A stretch of 64,000 bases of DNA, taken from assembly GCA_023150945.1 (NCBI GenBank), contig JAKLJX010000001.1, positions 62,001-126,000 on the forward strand, read 5' to 3'. Below are positions 1-8,830 of the stretch, in pieces. The notes below the pieces were generated by a model that was given only the letters and a program-made list of their open reading frames with translations, ran no database searches and was not told the DNA's origin. A program made the translations under genes and the position numbers. The stretch comes from a bacterium (GTDB lineage Bacteria; Zhuqueibacterota; Zhuqueibacteria; Zhuqueibacterales; Zhuqueibacteraceae). Position 1 is the first letter of the stretch. Each line of letters begins with the position of its first letter.

Positions 1-2
1 GC

Positions 3-1376
3 AGTCGCACGGTGATGGCGATGTCGTTCTATCCCAAGGAAGGCAATCCGTTGTGGGAGCAGTATTCCACCAAAGTCGTGGCGCATACGTTGCGCTCCTA
101 TTCGGCTCGCACGTTTGATTATCCCTATCCGGTGGCGATATCGGTGCACGCCGACCGCATCGGCATGGAATACCCGATGATCTGTTTCAACGGCGGCCGG
201 CCGGAACCGGACGGCACCTACAGCGAGCGCACCAAGTACGGCATGATCAGCGTCATCATTCACGAAGTCGGGCACAACTTTTTTCCGATGATCGTGAACT
301 CGGACGAGCGGCAATGGACGTGGATGGATGAGGGGCTCAACACCTTTCTGCAATACCTGGCGGAGCAGGAATGGCAGCACGATTATCCCTCGCGGCGCGG
401 GCCGCCGGCCAAAATCGTCGACTACATGAAGGGCGACCGCAACCGCCAGACGCCGGTGATGGCCAATTCCGAATCGCTGCTGCAATTCGGTGAAAATGCC
501 TACGCCAAGCCCGCCACCGCGCTCACCATTCTGCGCGAAACCGTGATGGGTCGCGAGCTGTTTGACTTTGCCTTCAAAACCTATGCCCAGCGCTGGCGGT
601 TCAAGCAGCCCACGCCGGAAGATTTGTTCCGCACGCTGGAGGACGCTTCCGGGGTCGATCTCGACTGGTTTTGGCGGGGCTGGTTCTATTCCACTGAGCA
701 CGTCGATGTGGCGCTCACCGCGGTGAACTGGTACAAGATCGACACGCAGGATCCCGACTTGGAGAAGCCGCTGGCCAAATCCAACCTGCAAGAGCAGCCG
801 CAATTTCTCGGCGAACTGCGCGACCGGCGGACTATCAGCGCCACGATGATCGAGCGCGACACCAGCCTGCAGGATTTCTACAACAAGTATGATCCTTTTG
901 CCGTTTCGATTCTCGACCGCAAAGAATTCGAGCGTTATCTCGGCACGCTGGAGGAAACGGAAAAACAACTGCTGCGGGCCGGCTACAATTATTATGAGCT
1001 GCACTTCGCCAATCTCGGCGGGTTGGTGACGCCGCTGATTTTAGAATTCGAATATCAGGATGGCGCGAAAGAAGTACACCGCCTGCCGGCGGAGATTTGG
1101 CGTTACAACGATAAGCAGATCAGCAAGGTTTTCGTCACCGCCAGGGAGATGCGCGGCGTCACGCTCGATCCCTTTCTCGAAACCGCGGACACCGATCTGA
1201 GCAACAACCACTGGCCACCGCGGCCCAGCCCCACGCGCTTTCAACTGTTCAAGCAGCGCGAAAGCGAGCCGGAGAATCCCATGCAGCGCCAGCAGCGGAT
1301 CGACGAGATGAATCGGCGGGAAACGACTCGGTCGCGGGAAGGCAAAAGCGGAGAAAGCCCCTCGGGCAGCCAGTGA
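3..1376 (+). CDS. M1 family metallopeptidase (aminopeptidase N-like), 5' end outside window
   Basis: The reading frame is already open at the left edge, so the N-terminal part of the protein is missing. The visible part contains the M1 zinc signature HEVGH (nt 261-275), followed after exactly 18 residues by the third zinc ligand Glu in WMDEG. Upstream of it is GMEYP, which replaces the usual GAMEN substrate-binding motif. A Tyr in ENAYAKPA sits where the catalytic Tyr of the family lies. The family removes N-terminal residues from peptides. The C-terminal 200 residues are charged and end in a low-complexity Arg/Glu/Ser tail. A strong terminator follows the stop codon, so this is the last gene of its transcript. 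The family call is firm; substrate and location are unknown because the signal region is off the window. Confidence 0.9.
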   Translation, partial: SRTVMAMSFYPKEGNPLWEQYSTKVVAHTLRSYSARTFDYPYPVAISVHADRIGMEYPMICFNGGRPEPDGTYSERTKYGMISVIIHEVGHNFFPMIVNSDERQWTWMDEGLNTFLQYLAEQEWQHDYPSRRGPPAKIVDYMKGDRNRQTPVMANSESLLQFGENAYAKPATALTILRETVMGRELFDFAFKTYAQRWRFKQPTPEDLFRTLEDASGVDLDWFWRGWFYSTEHVDVALTAVNWYKIDTQDPDLEKPLAKSNLQEQPQFLGELRDRRTISATMIERDTSLQDFYNKYDPFAVSILDRKEFERYLGTLEETEKQLLRAGYNYYELHFANLGGLVTPLILEFEYQDGAKEVHRLPAEIWRYNDKQISKVFVTAREMRGVTLDPFLETADTDLSNNHWPPRPSPTRFQLFKQRESEPENPMQRQQRIDEMNRRETTRSREGKSGESPSGSQ

Positions 1377-1460
1377 TCGGCAGGCCGCCGGTTGGGCGCT
1401 TGCTGCGCGGTGCAATCCTTGCCTGGGCGGCGCAGCGTTTTCAGCGGAGAATGCTCGAAC

Positions 1461-1500
1461 CCCACCACAGCAAGGCCTTGCGCTGTGGTGGGATTTTTTT
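1461..1500 (+). terminator. Rho-independent terminator of the M1 peptidase gene
   Basis: A perfect 11-bp inverted repeat, CCCACCACAGC (1461-1471) and GCTGTGGTGGG (1482-1492), has a 10-nt loop and is followed by ATTTTTTT. It lies 84 bp after the peptidase stop codon. Confidence 0.93.
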
Positions 1501-1548
1501 GCGGGTGGGCATTTTCAACCGGCCAGGCGTACTCCGGAAGCGGCCGGC

Positions 1549-1863
1549 CTATTCAATCACCACGGCGGTGCCATACACCAGAATCTCGGCGGCATTGGCC
1601 ATGATGTAGCTGGTGGAGAAACGGATGTCGACGATGGCGTTGGCACCCAGGGCTTGCGCCTCGCTGATCATGCGGTCGAGCGCCTGCTCGCGCGATTCTC
1701 CCAGCAGCTTGGTGTATTCCTCGATTTCGCCGCCCAGGATGTTCTTGAACACGGCCACGATGTCTTTGCCGATATGCCGCGCCCGGATGGTGTTGCCGCG
1801 CACCAGGCCGCATGTTTTCACGATCCGTTTGCCCGCCACCGTGCTCGCAGTGACGACGATCAT
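1549..1863 (-). CDS. YbjQ/UPF0145 family heavy-metal-binding domain protein
   Basis: The 104-residue protein has the whole YbjQ fold pattern: an N-terminal MIVVTAS strand, GLVRGNTIRARHIG, a helix rich in E/R (EEYTKLLGESREQALDRM) and the conserved ALGANAIVDIRF block. Family length is about 100-110 residues, so it is complete. Members form pentameric rings and are annotated as heavy-metal binding, but no biochemical role is firmly known. Its ATG overlaps the stop codon of the upstream anti-sigma-like gene (ATGA), so the two are translationally coupled and it is the third gene of the sigma-factor operon. Confidence 0.88.
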   Translation of the reverse strand: MIVVTASTVAGKRIVKTCGLVRGNTIRARHIGKDIVAVFKNILGGEIEEYTKLLGESREQALDRMISEAQALGANAIVDIRFSTSYIMANAAEILVYGTAVVIE

Positions 1864-2324
1864 CGCTCAATCTCCTTCTGATATTTGTCGGTTCGCGCCG
1901 TAAACAGTTTTTCGCGCAACACGGAAACCAGCAACAGCGCGGCACCGGCGATCACCGCCAGAATTGCGATCTTCATCACCAATTCGACCTCGGTGTCGGC
2001 CAACAGCGCCACGATCGCTTGGTAGCCGCCATAGGTCAGCAAAATCACCGCGCCGAGCGAGAGCAAAATCCAGCCGAAGCCGCGCTCCAGGCGGTTGTAC
2101 ACGCTGCGCCAGTAGTTCTCCCAAACTTCCGGCGGGGGATTCTTGAATTGCATGGCTTGCGTCACCTCCTTCAGCTTGGCATACTTCAGCCATTCAGCCT
2201 GACATTCCGGGTAATTTTGCACAAAATGCTCGAACTGCGGCCGCGTCTGGGCGTCCAGTTCGCCGTCGACCGCGGCCATGAGCAGGAGTTGAAACCGTTC
2301 GCGTTCGGATTCCGGCAGGTGCAT
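1860..2324 (-). CDS. Membrane-anchored anti-sigma-factor-like protein
   Basis: This 154-residue protein starts at the ATG at 2324, which overlaps the sigma gene's stop codon (TGATG). The N-terminal 75 residues resemble the cytoplasmic helical domain of anti-sigma factors (MAAVDGELD followed by an amphipathic helix with PECQAEW), but the HxxxCxxC zinc motif is absent. Two hydrophobic segments follow at about residues 84-106 and 115-136, then a short basic tail. Position next to an ECF sigma gene and the two-helix membrane anchor suggest that it holds the sigma factor at the membrane. The pairing is inferred from context, not from a recognised domain. Confidence 0.72.
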   Translation of the reverse strand: MHLPESERERFQLLLMAAVDGELDAQTRPQFEHFVQNYPECQAEWLKYAKLKEVTQAMQFKNPPPEVWENYWRSVYNRLERGFGWILLSLGAVILLTYGGYQAIVALLADTEVELVMKIAILAVIAGAALLLVSVLREKLFTARTDKYQKEIER

Positions 2325-2896
2325 CACAGATAATTCTCCATCAATTCGCGCAGCCGCCGGCGCGCCTCGAACAGCCGCGACATCACCGTGCCCACCGGAC
2401 AATGCAGGGCCTCGGCAATCTCCTTGTAAGACATGCCTTGAAAATCCTTCAGCACGATCACCTCGCACGCCGCCGGTTTGAGCGAAGCCAGCGCCCGCCA
2501 GAGCGCGTCCTGCAGCTCGTTGCGCTCGGCGAGCACGGCCGGGTCTTCTTCCGTTGCAGCCGCGACCTGCTCCATCACCGATTCCCCGATCTCTGCAAAG
2601 GGCCGCGCGCGCCGGCTACGATCGCGCCGCAGATTCAAGCAGAGATTGCGGAGAATCCGATAGTACCAGGTGAAGAAGGCGCCGGCCGCGGCGTCGAACT
2701 TCGCGATCGCGCGGTAGGCGCGCACGAACGCTTCCTGGGAGAGATCGCGCGCGTCCTCCGGCGAGCCGGTCAACGCCAGAGCAGTGAAATAAGCCCGCTG
2801 CATATGGCGTTGCACCAACAGGCCAAAAGCGTGCGCCTCGCCGCGCTGGCTGCGCAGAACGAGCCCATGATCGTTTTCCGCTTCGGATTCCGGCAT
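2324..2896 (-). CDS. ECF-type RNA polymerase sigma factor
   Basis: The 190-residue protein carries a sigma-70 region 2 (RAYFTALALTGSPEDARDLSQ, then FFTWYYRILRNLCLNLRR) and a region 4 helix-turn-helix (LKPAACEVIVLKDFQGMSYKEIAEAL, then GTVMSRLFEARRRL). Length and layout are those of extracytoplasmic-function sigma factors of the SigW/RpoE type. I chose the ATG at 2896 because the frame upstream of it has no homologous look and the domain begins soon after. It is the first gene of a tightly coupled three-gene unit with the anti-sigma-like and YbjQ genes. The signal it responds to cannot be told from sequence. Confidence 0.92.
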   Translation of the reverse strand: MPESEAENDHGLVLRSQRGEAHAFGLLVQRHMQRAYFTALALTGSPEDARDLSQEAFVRAYRAIAKFDAAAGAFFTWYYRILRNLCLNLRRDRSRRARPFAEIGESVMEQVAAATEEDPAVLAERNELQDALWRALASLKPAACEVIVLKDFQGMSYKEIAEALHCPVGTVMSRLFEARRRLRELMENYL

Positions 2897-3047
2897 ATGT
2901 TGTTTGCGAGAATGAAACACCGCAGCGCCGGTTTTATTCGGCGCCGCGCAGCACTTTTTCGGAGAGAATAACAGCAACCGTGGGGAGATTTGCCAGGCAA
3001 AAATTGGCGGGAAAGAAGAAGCGACCTGTTGTGCAGCGCGGCCGCGA

Positions 3048-4244
3048 TTACTCGTAATGCAGCGCTTGCGCCGGCCGCACTTTGGTGGCAAGCCAACTCG
3101 GGTACAGACTCGCCGCCAGCGTGAGTCCATAGAGAACCAGCAGCGCCAGCAACACACCCTGGGCATAGACCTTCACGCTCACGGTGCTGATCAGATCGAG
3201 CAGCGGAAACTGCACCACCAGGATCACGCCCAGCACGACGCCGAGTGAAGTCAGCACCAGCGTCTCGCCCAAGATTTGTTTGTGAATCGCCGCGGCCGTT
3301 GCGCCTTTTGCGCGCCGCAAGCCGATTTCCTTCGTGCGCTGGGTCACGTTTTGCCACAAGATCCCCACCAAACCCAAGCCGACCATGATCATGAGAAAAG
3401 CCGCGATCAACCCGAGCAAAATGACCGGCACCAGGCGCAACTTCATCGCCACCTCGCGCTTGTGCGTGAGCGGCTGGATTTCAAAAGACCATTCCCGGGC
3501 CACTGCCTCCAGCCGGGCCGCCAGCCGCTCTTCGAACGCGGCGCTCGCGCCCGGGCGAACTTTGATCAACAGATTCGCGGGTGGACGATTGCGCGGGTCG
3601 TCCAAACGCTTGCGCTCGAACAGATAATTTCCCGGGCCGACGAACTCGCCGTCGCGGCGAAAATCCGAGATCACGCCGATTACCCGCACTTCTTCCTCCT
3701 GTGAGGACCAGGGTTCGAACGGGCGACCAATGGGATCGTCATGGCCAAACAACTCACGGCTCAACCGTTGGTTGATCACCACTGGCTTCCAATTCGAGGC
3801 ATCATCCGTCTGATCGAACCAGCGCCCGGCCAGCAATTGCAGGTTCAGCGTTTGGAGAAAAGTGTCGGTGACCTCATTGACTTCCATCTCGACGCGCCGG
3901 CCCTTGAATTCATTCACCGACTGGCGCGAGCCGAGGCCGTAGGGTGTGCTCAATGCGCCGCAGGCCGATTCGATTTCGGGGAAATCCTGCAGCGCCAGGA
4001 ACAATTGCCGGGTGGTGCTGACCATCTCGGCAGACCAGACATCGTCCGTGGCGGTGTTCATGTCGATGCCGATGTTCCAGACGTTTTCATAGACAAATCC
4101 CAGCGGCCGGCCATAGTTGTCTTGATAATAAGCGGCCAGCGTCATCACCGCGACCAGCACGATGAACGAGAAGAAAATTTCGAGCATGAGCAGCAAGTTG
4201 GAGCGCTTGCGATTCCACACCAGCTTGAAGAGATGTTTGATCAT
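3048..4244 (-). CDS. ABC transporter permease, MacB/FtsX type (second permease)
   Basis: The 398-residue protein has the MacB layout: an N-terminal membrane helix (about residues 16-40), a periplasmic MacB-PCD domain of some 220 residues, then three C-terminal helices with the FtsX signature (VTQRTKEIGLRRAKGA). It lacks an ATPase domain. Its start overlaps the stop of the preceding permease by 4 bp, so the two are probably made together and form a heterodimer with the ATPase encoded at 5515-6180. Such systems transduce force across the periplasm to export peptides, lipoproteins or drugs; the cargo is unknown. Confidence 0.9.
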   Translation of the reverse strand: MIKHLFKLVWNRKRSNLLLMLEIFFSFIVLVAVMTLAAYYQDNYGRPLGFVYENVWNIGIDMNTATDDVWSAEMVSTTRQLFLALQDFPEIESACGALSTPYGLGSRQSVNEFKGRRVEMEVNEVTDTFLQTLNLQLLAGRWFDQTDDASNWKPVVINQRLSRELFGHDDPIGRPFEPWSSQEEEVRVIGVISDFRRDGEFVGPGNYLFERKRLDDPRNRPPANLLIKVRPGASAAFEERLAARLEAVAREWSFEIQPLTHKREVAMKLRLVPVILLGLIAAFLMIMVGLGLVGILWQNVTQRTKEIGLRRAKGATAAAIHKQILGETLVLTSLGVVLGVILVVQFPLLDLISTVSVKVYAQGVLLALLVLYGLTLAASLYPSWLATKVRPAQALHYE

Positions 4245-5488
4245 AGACTTTGCCCTCGCAATGCGTCAACGGGATGCAGCCGCGACATTTTCCACGCGGG
4301 ATAGACTCCGGAAAACAAGCCGAAGAACAGCGCGGCCGTCAGGCCATAGAGGAAGATGCGGTAATTCATCTGAAAGTGGGCATACTGAATCAGCCCGCTG
4401 TCGGTGAGGGCGTTCAGGAGGAACAGCGCGGCGACAAAGCCGAACGCGCCGCCGATCAAGGTCAACAGGACGTTCTCCACTACGAACTGCCCCACCAGCG
4501 TCCATGACGAGGCGCCGAAGGCTTTGCGCACGCCGATCTCCGAGGCCCGCTCCAGAATGCGGCTCACGTTGAGGTTGATGAGATTGATGGCGGGCAACAG
4601 CATGAACAGCACCGCCAGCGCGAGCAGCAATCCGAGCAGATAGCCGGCGTAGTTGCGTGCGTCGCGGTCGCGGCCAAACATGCCGCGCGCCACGGATTCG
4701 AACAGGGTTTCGGCAGCAGTGATGATCCGGCTGTACTCGCGCGCATTGGGAAACTCCACGCGCGCCAGCGCGGTTTGCAGCTCTTCCTTGATTTTGGGCA
4801 AATCGCCGGGAGTGCGCGCCAGGAGCAACGCCAGAAAATCGCCGGTCGCATCGCGCAGATAGCCGTTTGATTTGGCAGTGCTGAGCGGCACCCAGACGTC
4901 GGCAAACGAAGTGACGCGGAAGATCGGAATATTCGGCACCACGCCGACCACACGAAAGCGCTGGCCGTCAACTGCGATGGTCTTGCCGACGGCCGGCTGC
5001 CCTTTGAAAAACAGCTCAGCCGTGGCCCGATTGATCACGGCCACGAAGTTCGCCTCGCGTTCGTCCGCGGCGGTGAACGGCCCGCCTTCGAGAAACTCGA
5101 AATCCAGAATGTTCCAGAACTCGCCGTCCGTGCGTTTGAGAAAGAGGCTGTGCTTTTCATCCGCCACGTACGCGGCCACGCTGCGCTGGGTGGAGTAGAG
5201 GGAAACTCTTGCAGGCGTGGCGAGCGTGCGCACGTAGCGATCCAAAAACCAGTAAGGCGCGGCGCCGGTGCGCTCAAAGCTGTTGGTGAGTTCCATCCGC
5301 ACGGTGTAGATGCCGAGCGTGCGGTCGGTGCGCACTTCCGGCGGCAGCGGACCGAAAGCATGGTCGAGCAGCGCGCTCGCCACCATCAACACCACCAGCG
5401 TGAAGCTGACGCCGAACAGGCTGATGAAAGTGAAGAATTTCCGCCGCAGCAAAACCTTGATGGCGATTTTCAAATAGTTCTTGAGCAT
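4241..5488 (-). CDS. ABC transporter permease, MacB/FtsX type (first permease)
   Basis: This 415-residue protein has one N-terminal membrane helix (about 15-38), a large periplasmic MacB-PCD-like domain and three C-terminal helices with the coupling motif RASEIGVRKAFGA. A second copy of the family overlaps its 3' end. The pair differs clearly in the periplasmic domain, as expected for a heterodimeric exporter. It starts 26 bp after the ATPase stop codon, preceded by AAGGAGAAC. Together with the ATPase and adaptor it makes a four-gene tripartite-type exporter, although no outer-membrane TolC-like gene is present here. Confidence 0.9.
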   Translation of the reverse strand: MLKNYLKIAIKVLLRRKFFTFISLFGVSFTLVVLMVASALLDHAFGPLPPEVRTDRTLGIYTVRMELTNSFERTGAAPYWFLDRYVRTLATPARVSLYSTQRSVAAYVADEKHSLFLKRTDGEFWNILDFEFLEGGPFTAADEREANFVAVINRATAELFFKGQPAVGKTIAVDGQRFRVVGVVPNIPIFRVTSFADVWVPLSTAKSNGYLRDATGDFLALLLARTPGDLPKIKEELQTALARVEFPNAREYSRIITAAETLFESVARGMFGRDRDARNYAGYLLGLLLALAVLFMLLPAINLINLNVSRILERASEIGVRKAFGASSWTLVGQFVVENVLLTLIGGAFGFVAALFLLNALTDSGLIQYAHFQMNYRIFLYGLTAALFFGLFSGVYPAWKMSRLHPVDALRGQSL

Positions 5489-5514
5489 GAGTTCTCCTTG
5501 CTGGCCGGCGCCGC

Positions 5515-6180
<666 letters not shown>

Positions 6181-6221
6181 ATTGCCTCCGTTGCCATGCA
6201 CCACCGGTGGAACAGCGTGTG

Positions 6222-7469
6222 CTATTTGATTTTCACTTCCCGCAGATGCGCGAAATCCTGCATATCCGAGATGATCACTTCGTCGCCCTCCCGCAGTCCG
6301 GCCTCGACTTCCAGGTTCTCGAAGCCCACCAGCCCGACGCGCACGGGTGTGCGCACCGCAACCCCGCCGCGCACCACGAACACCTGTTGGTCGCCTTCAC
6401 TGCCCAGCAGGGCGCCGCGCTGGAGGCGCAGCACACGGTCTTTGGCCGCAGTGACGACGAACACGTCGACCCGCAGGTTCGCACGCAGCCGGCTGTTGGT
6501 TTTGTCCTCCAGACTCACGTAAAAAGTGACGATTCCGTTTTGAATCGTGGGCAGGACGCTCGCAATCGTGCCGTTGAGAAACACCTCATCGCTGAGCCGG
6601 ATTTGGGCCGGCAATCCGGCTGCCAGTCGCACGGCATGCACATCGGAGATCGTCGCCTCCACGCGAAACGCGCGCAAATCCGCAATCCTGGCGACGACTT
6701 CGCCTTTGCGAATCGTTGCGCCTTCCTGCGGCACCACCCAGGTGAGCACACCGGCGTGCGGCGCTGGGGTGGCTGCCAGTGCGAGCTGGCGCGCAGCCTC
6801 ATCGCGTTCCCCGCGCGTGATGCGGGTCTCCAGCGTCACCCCCTCCAACTGATTTTGCAGCGAATGCTGGGTGTTGGCGATCGAGCTCTCGAGTTGTGCC
6901 AATTCGAGCTGGGCGATTTCCAGTTCCAGCTTCGCTTGCCGCACCAGCTCCTTGCTGCTGCCGCCGATTTGAAACAACTTTTCCTCCTGGGCGACTCTCG
7001 CCTGGAGATATTCGACGCGCAGACGTTTGATCTGCAACTGGCTGCGCAGATCGTTGAGCGTGCGTTCCAGGTCGATCTTGAGCTGTGCCTGGCGGTTTTC
7101 TTTGAGGCCAAGCTGCTCGTTGAGCCGGGACCAGGCCAGTTCCGCCTCGCTCACGTCGAGCTGCAGAATCGGCTCGCCGGCGGCAATCGCGGCGCCTGCT
7201 GTTTGCAGAATGCGCAGCACGCGCGTGTCAATCGGGCTGGAGATCACCTGCTCGAACTCGGGCACCACGGTGCCGGCCGCGGAGATGGTCGCGGCAATCG
7301 GGCCGCTCGCCACGCGCGCGGTGCGAATGCGGTTCTTGCTCACGCTGGGCGTCATCCAGCTCGGCAGCCAGAGCAGCACCGCCACCACCGGCAGCACGAT
7401 TGCGCCCAGACGCAGATAGCGCCGGGTGAGCCGCTGTTTTTGAAATGCCGCGTCGAGCGGACGATCCAT
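6222..7469 (-). CDS. HlyD/MacA-type periplasmic adaptor subunit
   Basis: The 415-residue protein has a short cytoplasmic Arg-rich start, one membrane helix (about 22-42), a biotinyl-lipoyl-like half (AGTVVPEFEQVISSP), a long coiled-coil hairpin (about 100-230) and a beta-barrel/RND-1 region. This is the order of MacA and HlyD adaptors that bridge an inner-membrane pump to an outer-membrane channel. It is the first gene of the exporter operon and has a good Shine-Dalgarno sequence (GGAAGGAAACCGAC before ATG). An unusual cluster of inverted TGTTCA sites lies 112-138 bp upstream of the start. Confidence 0.9.
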   Translation of the reverse strand: MDRPLDAAFQKQRLTRRYLRLGAIVLPVVAVLLWLPSWMTPSVSKNRIRTARVASGPIAATISAAGTVVPEFEQVISSPIDTRVLRILQTAGAAIAAGEPILQLDVSEAELAWSRLNEQLGLKENRQAQLKIDLERTLNDLRSQLQIKRLRVEYLQARVAQEEKLFQIGGSSKELVRQAKLELEIAQLELAQLESSIANTQHSLQNQLEGVTLETRITRGERDEAARQLALAATPAPHAGVLTWVVPQEGATIRKGEVVARIADLRAFRVEATISDVHAVRLAAGLPAQIRLSDEVFLNGTIASVLPTIQNGIVTFYVSLEDKTNSRLRANLRVDVFVVTAAKDRVLRLQRGALLGSEGDQQVFVVRGGVAVRTPVRVGLVGFENLEVEAGLREGDEVIISDMQDFAHLREVKIK

Positions 7470-7580
7470 GTCGGTTTCCTTCCACCTTGTTTGGATTCAT
7501 CCGGCCTGATTGCAAGCGGCATACCATTTTGCAAGCTTCGGTTTTGGTGGAAGTTGGAAGATGCAGGTGAAAAGAAGGGA

Positions 7581-7607
7581 TGTTCAATTCTGAACAGTGA
7601 GTGTTCA
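7581..7607. promoter_or_regulatory. Candidate operator: three alternating TGTTCA/TGAACA half-sites
   Basis: TGTTCA (7581-7586), TGAACA (7591-7596) and TGTTCA (7602-7607) alternate in orientation with 4- and 5-bp gaps, about one helical turn apart. They form two overlapping palindromes. They lie upstream of the exporter operon and nothing else is transcribed from here. The spacing does not fit the Bacillus or E. coli LexA boxes. The bound protein is unknown. Confidence 0.5.
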
Positions 7608-7726
7608 GAAGCGGTTGGTGCCGCGGTGAGAGTGACGCGCAACAAGCGGAGGCAAATCTTGGAATGAAAATGTGAATTTCACCAAGAGAATGCTGCAACG
7701 AGGCTGAGCTCGAGGTGGCAAGTTCA

Positions 7727-7759
7727 ATTGAGGGCAAGACAGTTGCTCTTGCCCTCAAT
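7727..7759 (-). terminator. Hairpin terminator of the leftward 7783-8743 genes
   Basis: A perfect 13-bp inverted repeat, ATTGAGGGCAAGA and TCTTGCCCTCAAT, has a 7-nt loop and starts 24 bp beyond the stop codon of the coiled-coil gene. There is no good T-run on either side, so it may act as a processing or stabilising hairpin instead. Confidence 0.65.
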
Positions 7760-7782
7760 CGATTTTCCAGTACGCCGAGCCG

Positions 7783-8511
7783 CTATTTCTTTCCGACCAA
7801 ATAGCCGGCGCCAAAACCCACGGCCGCGCTCAGGGCGTTGCCCGGCGTGAATTTGAACCAGTGGCTGACGACTTCTTTGCGGTATTTCTTGTCAAGCTCC
7901 GCGTATTCCGTTTTGAGATTTTCGTAAGTGCTGCGCAGGCTGTCGGCTTTCAACGTGAGCGCCTGGATTTGAATGTCCTGCTCCGCCGCCGTTTGCTGCC
8001 AGGTGGTGATCGTGCTGTCCTTCAGCGCCACTTCGCGTTGGCGCTTGTCCAACTCGGTTTTGATTTCGGCCACTTCCGCGCCGAAGAAACGCGGGGCGAG
8101 CAGCGCGTGCACGCCGTCTGGCCGGGTGGCTTCCCAAAACTGGCCGGCCCAATGCGGAAAGGCCTGATCGAGTTCGTGATTGACTTCTGTCGCCGTCCAG
8201 AGCTTGTCGAGGCGCGCCAGAGTGCGGCGATATTCCTTTTCCAAATTCGCCAGTTCGCGCGCCAACTCTTCGCGCGCCGCAGCCAGCTCGGCCTCGCGCC
8301 GGCGGGAATCGGCAATGACCGCGTCCAGGCTGTCGGCATAGCGTTGCAGCGCCGCGTCTTTGCGCTGGAGCTCTTCGAGTTTTTGGGTCTGCGCCTGCAG
8401 TTTGGCGCGCGTGTCGCGCAGCGAATTCCAGATGCTCCAGCCCACTGCCAATCCCACCAGAACGACGAGTGCCGTGATGATCCAGGCGAACAGGCCTTTG
8501 CGCTCAGCCAT
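7783..8511 (-). CDS. Membrane-anchored coiled-coil protein of unknown function
   Basis: I do not recognise a family. The 242-residue protein has one N-terminal membrane helix (about 8-29), then a long heptad-rich region (about 30-110, EELARELANLEKEYRR) and a second one (about 145-205). The tail is Gly/Ala-rich and ends in GYLVGKK, which could dip into a membrane. The ATG at 8511 overlaps the preceding small gene by 8 bp. Together with the small protein and the muramidase-like gene upstream it resembles a lysis or cell-wall cassette, where a membrane-anchored coiled coil could bridge the membrane and wall. That role is an inference from order only. Confidence 0.7.
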   Translation of the reverse strand: MAERKGLFAWIITALVVLVGLAVGWSIWNSLRDTRAKLQAQTQKLEELQRKDAALQRYADSLDAVIADSRRREAELAAAREELARELANLEKEYRRTLARLDKLWTATEVNHELDQAFPHWAGQFWEATRPDGVHALLAPRFFGAEVAEIKTELDKRQREVALKDSTITTWQQTAAEQDIQIQALTLKADSLRSTYENLKTEYAELDKKYRKEVVSHWFKFTPGNALSAAVGFGAGYLVGKK

Positions 8512-8743
8512 GCTTCACCTCCAGGCGGTTGCCGGTCTTCGCAATTCCCAATTTCTGCGCAAACTCTGCGACCACGGCCTCTTCACCGGCCAGCAGGCGG
8601 TACGACACGGCGAATCCTTCCGCTTGCGCATCGAACAACTCGATTTCCGTCTGCCGGCTCTCGACTTCGAGAATGAGCTGGCGAATCACCCACTTGGCGC
8701 CGCGCGCCAGCTTGGCCGTTTCTTCACGATTGTGCTCAGTCAT
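8504..8743 (-). CDS. Small hypothetical protein (79 residues)
   Basis: I do not recognise this protein. It is soluble, without a membrane segment, and predicted mostly helical at the start (LARGAKWVIRQLILEVESRQ) with a beta-rich second half. The ATG at 8743 is preceded by GGAGGCAGT, a good Shine-Dalgarno sequence, which favours it over an in-frame start five codons upstream. It overlaps the coiled-coil gene by 8 bp and lies 87 bp after the muramidase-like gene, so the three are likely one transcript. Confidence 0.6.
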   Translation of the reverse strand: MTEHNREETAKLARGAKWVIRQLILEVESRQTEIELFDAQAEGFAVSYRLLAGEEAVVAEFAQKLGIAKTGNRLEVKHG

Positions 8744-8830
8744 ACTGCCTCCGTTCACTGGGGTGGAATAGCGGCTGGTGCCGATTGCCGCCGCGCGATT
8801 TTGTTTACGCTTGCAGGGCGGCCAGGCCGC

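Larger units (their letters stand above)
7470..7782. other. Intergenic region upstream of the MacAB-like operon
   Basis: This 313-bp stretch holds no convincing gene. It contains the promoter side of the exporter operon, the TGTTCA half-site array (7581-7607) and a hairpin (7727-7759) that closes the gene at 7783. I could not settle on a -10/-35 pair for the leftward promoter. Confidence 0.6.

Noticed and set aside
7591-7607. TGAACA-N5-TGTTCA considered as a LexA box
   Set aside because: Bacillus-type boxes need GAAC-N4-GTTC and E. coli boxes CTGT-N8-ACAG; neither spacing fits, and no SOS gene follows.
6207-7667. 486-codon plus-strand frame over the MacA-like gene
   Set aside because: Antisense to a gene with adaptor architecture; no family pattern or ribosome site.
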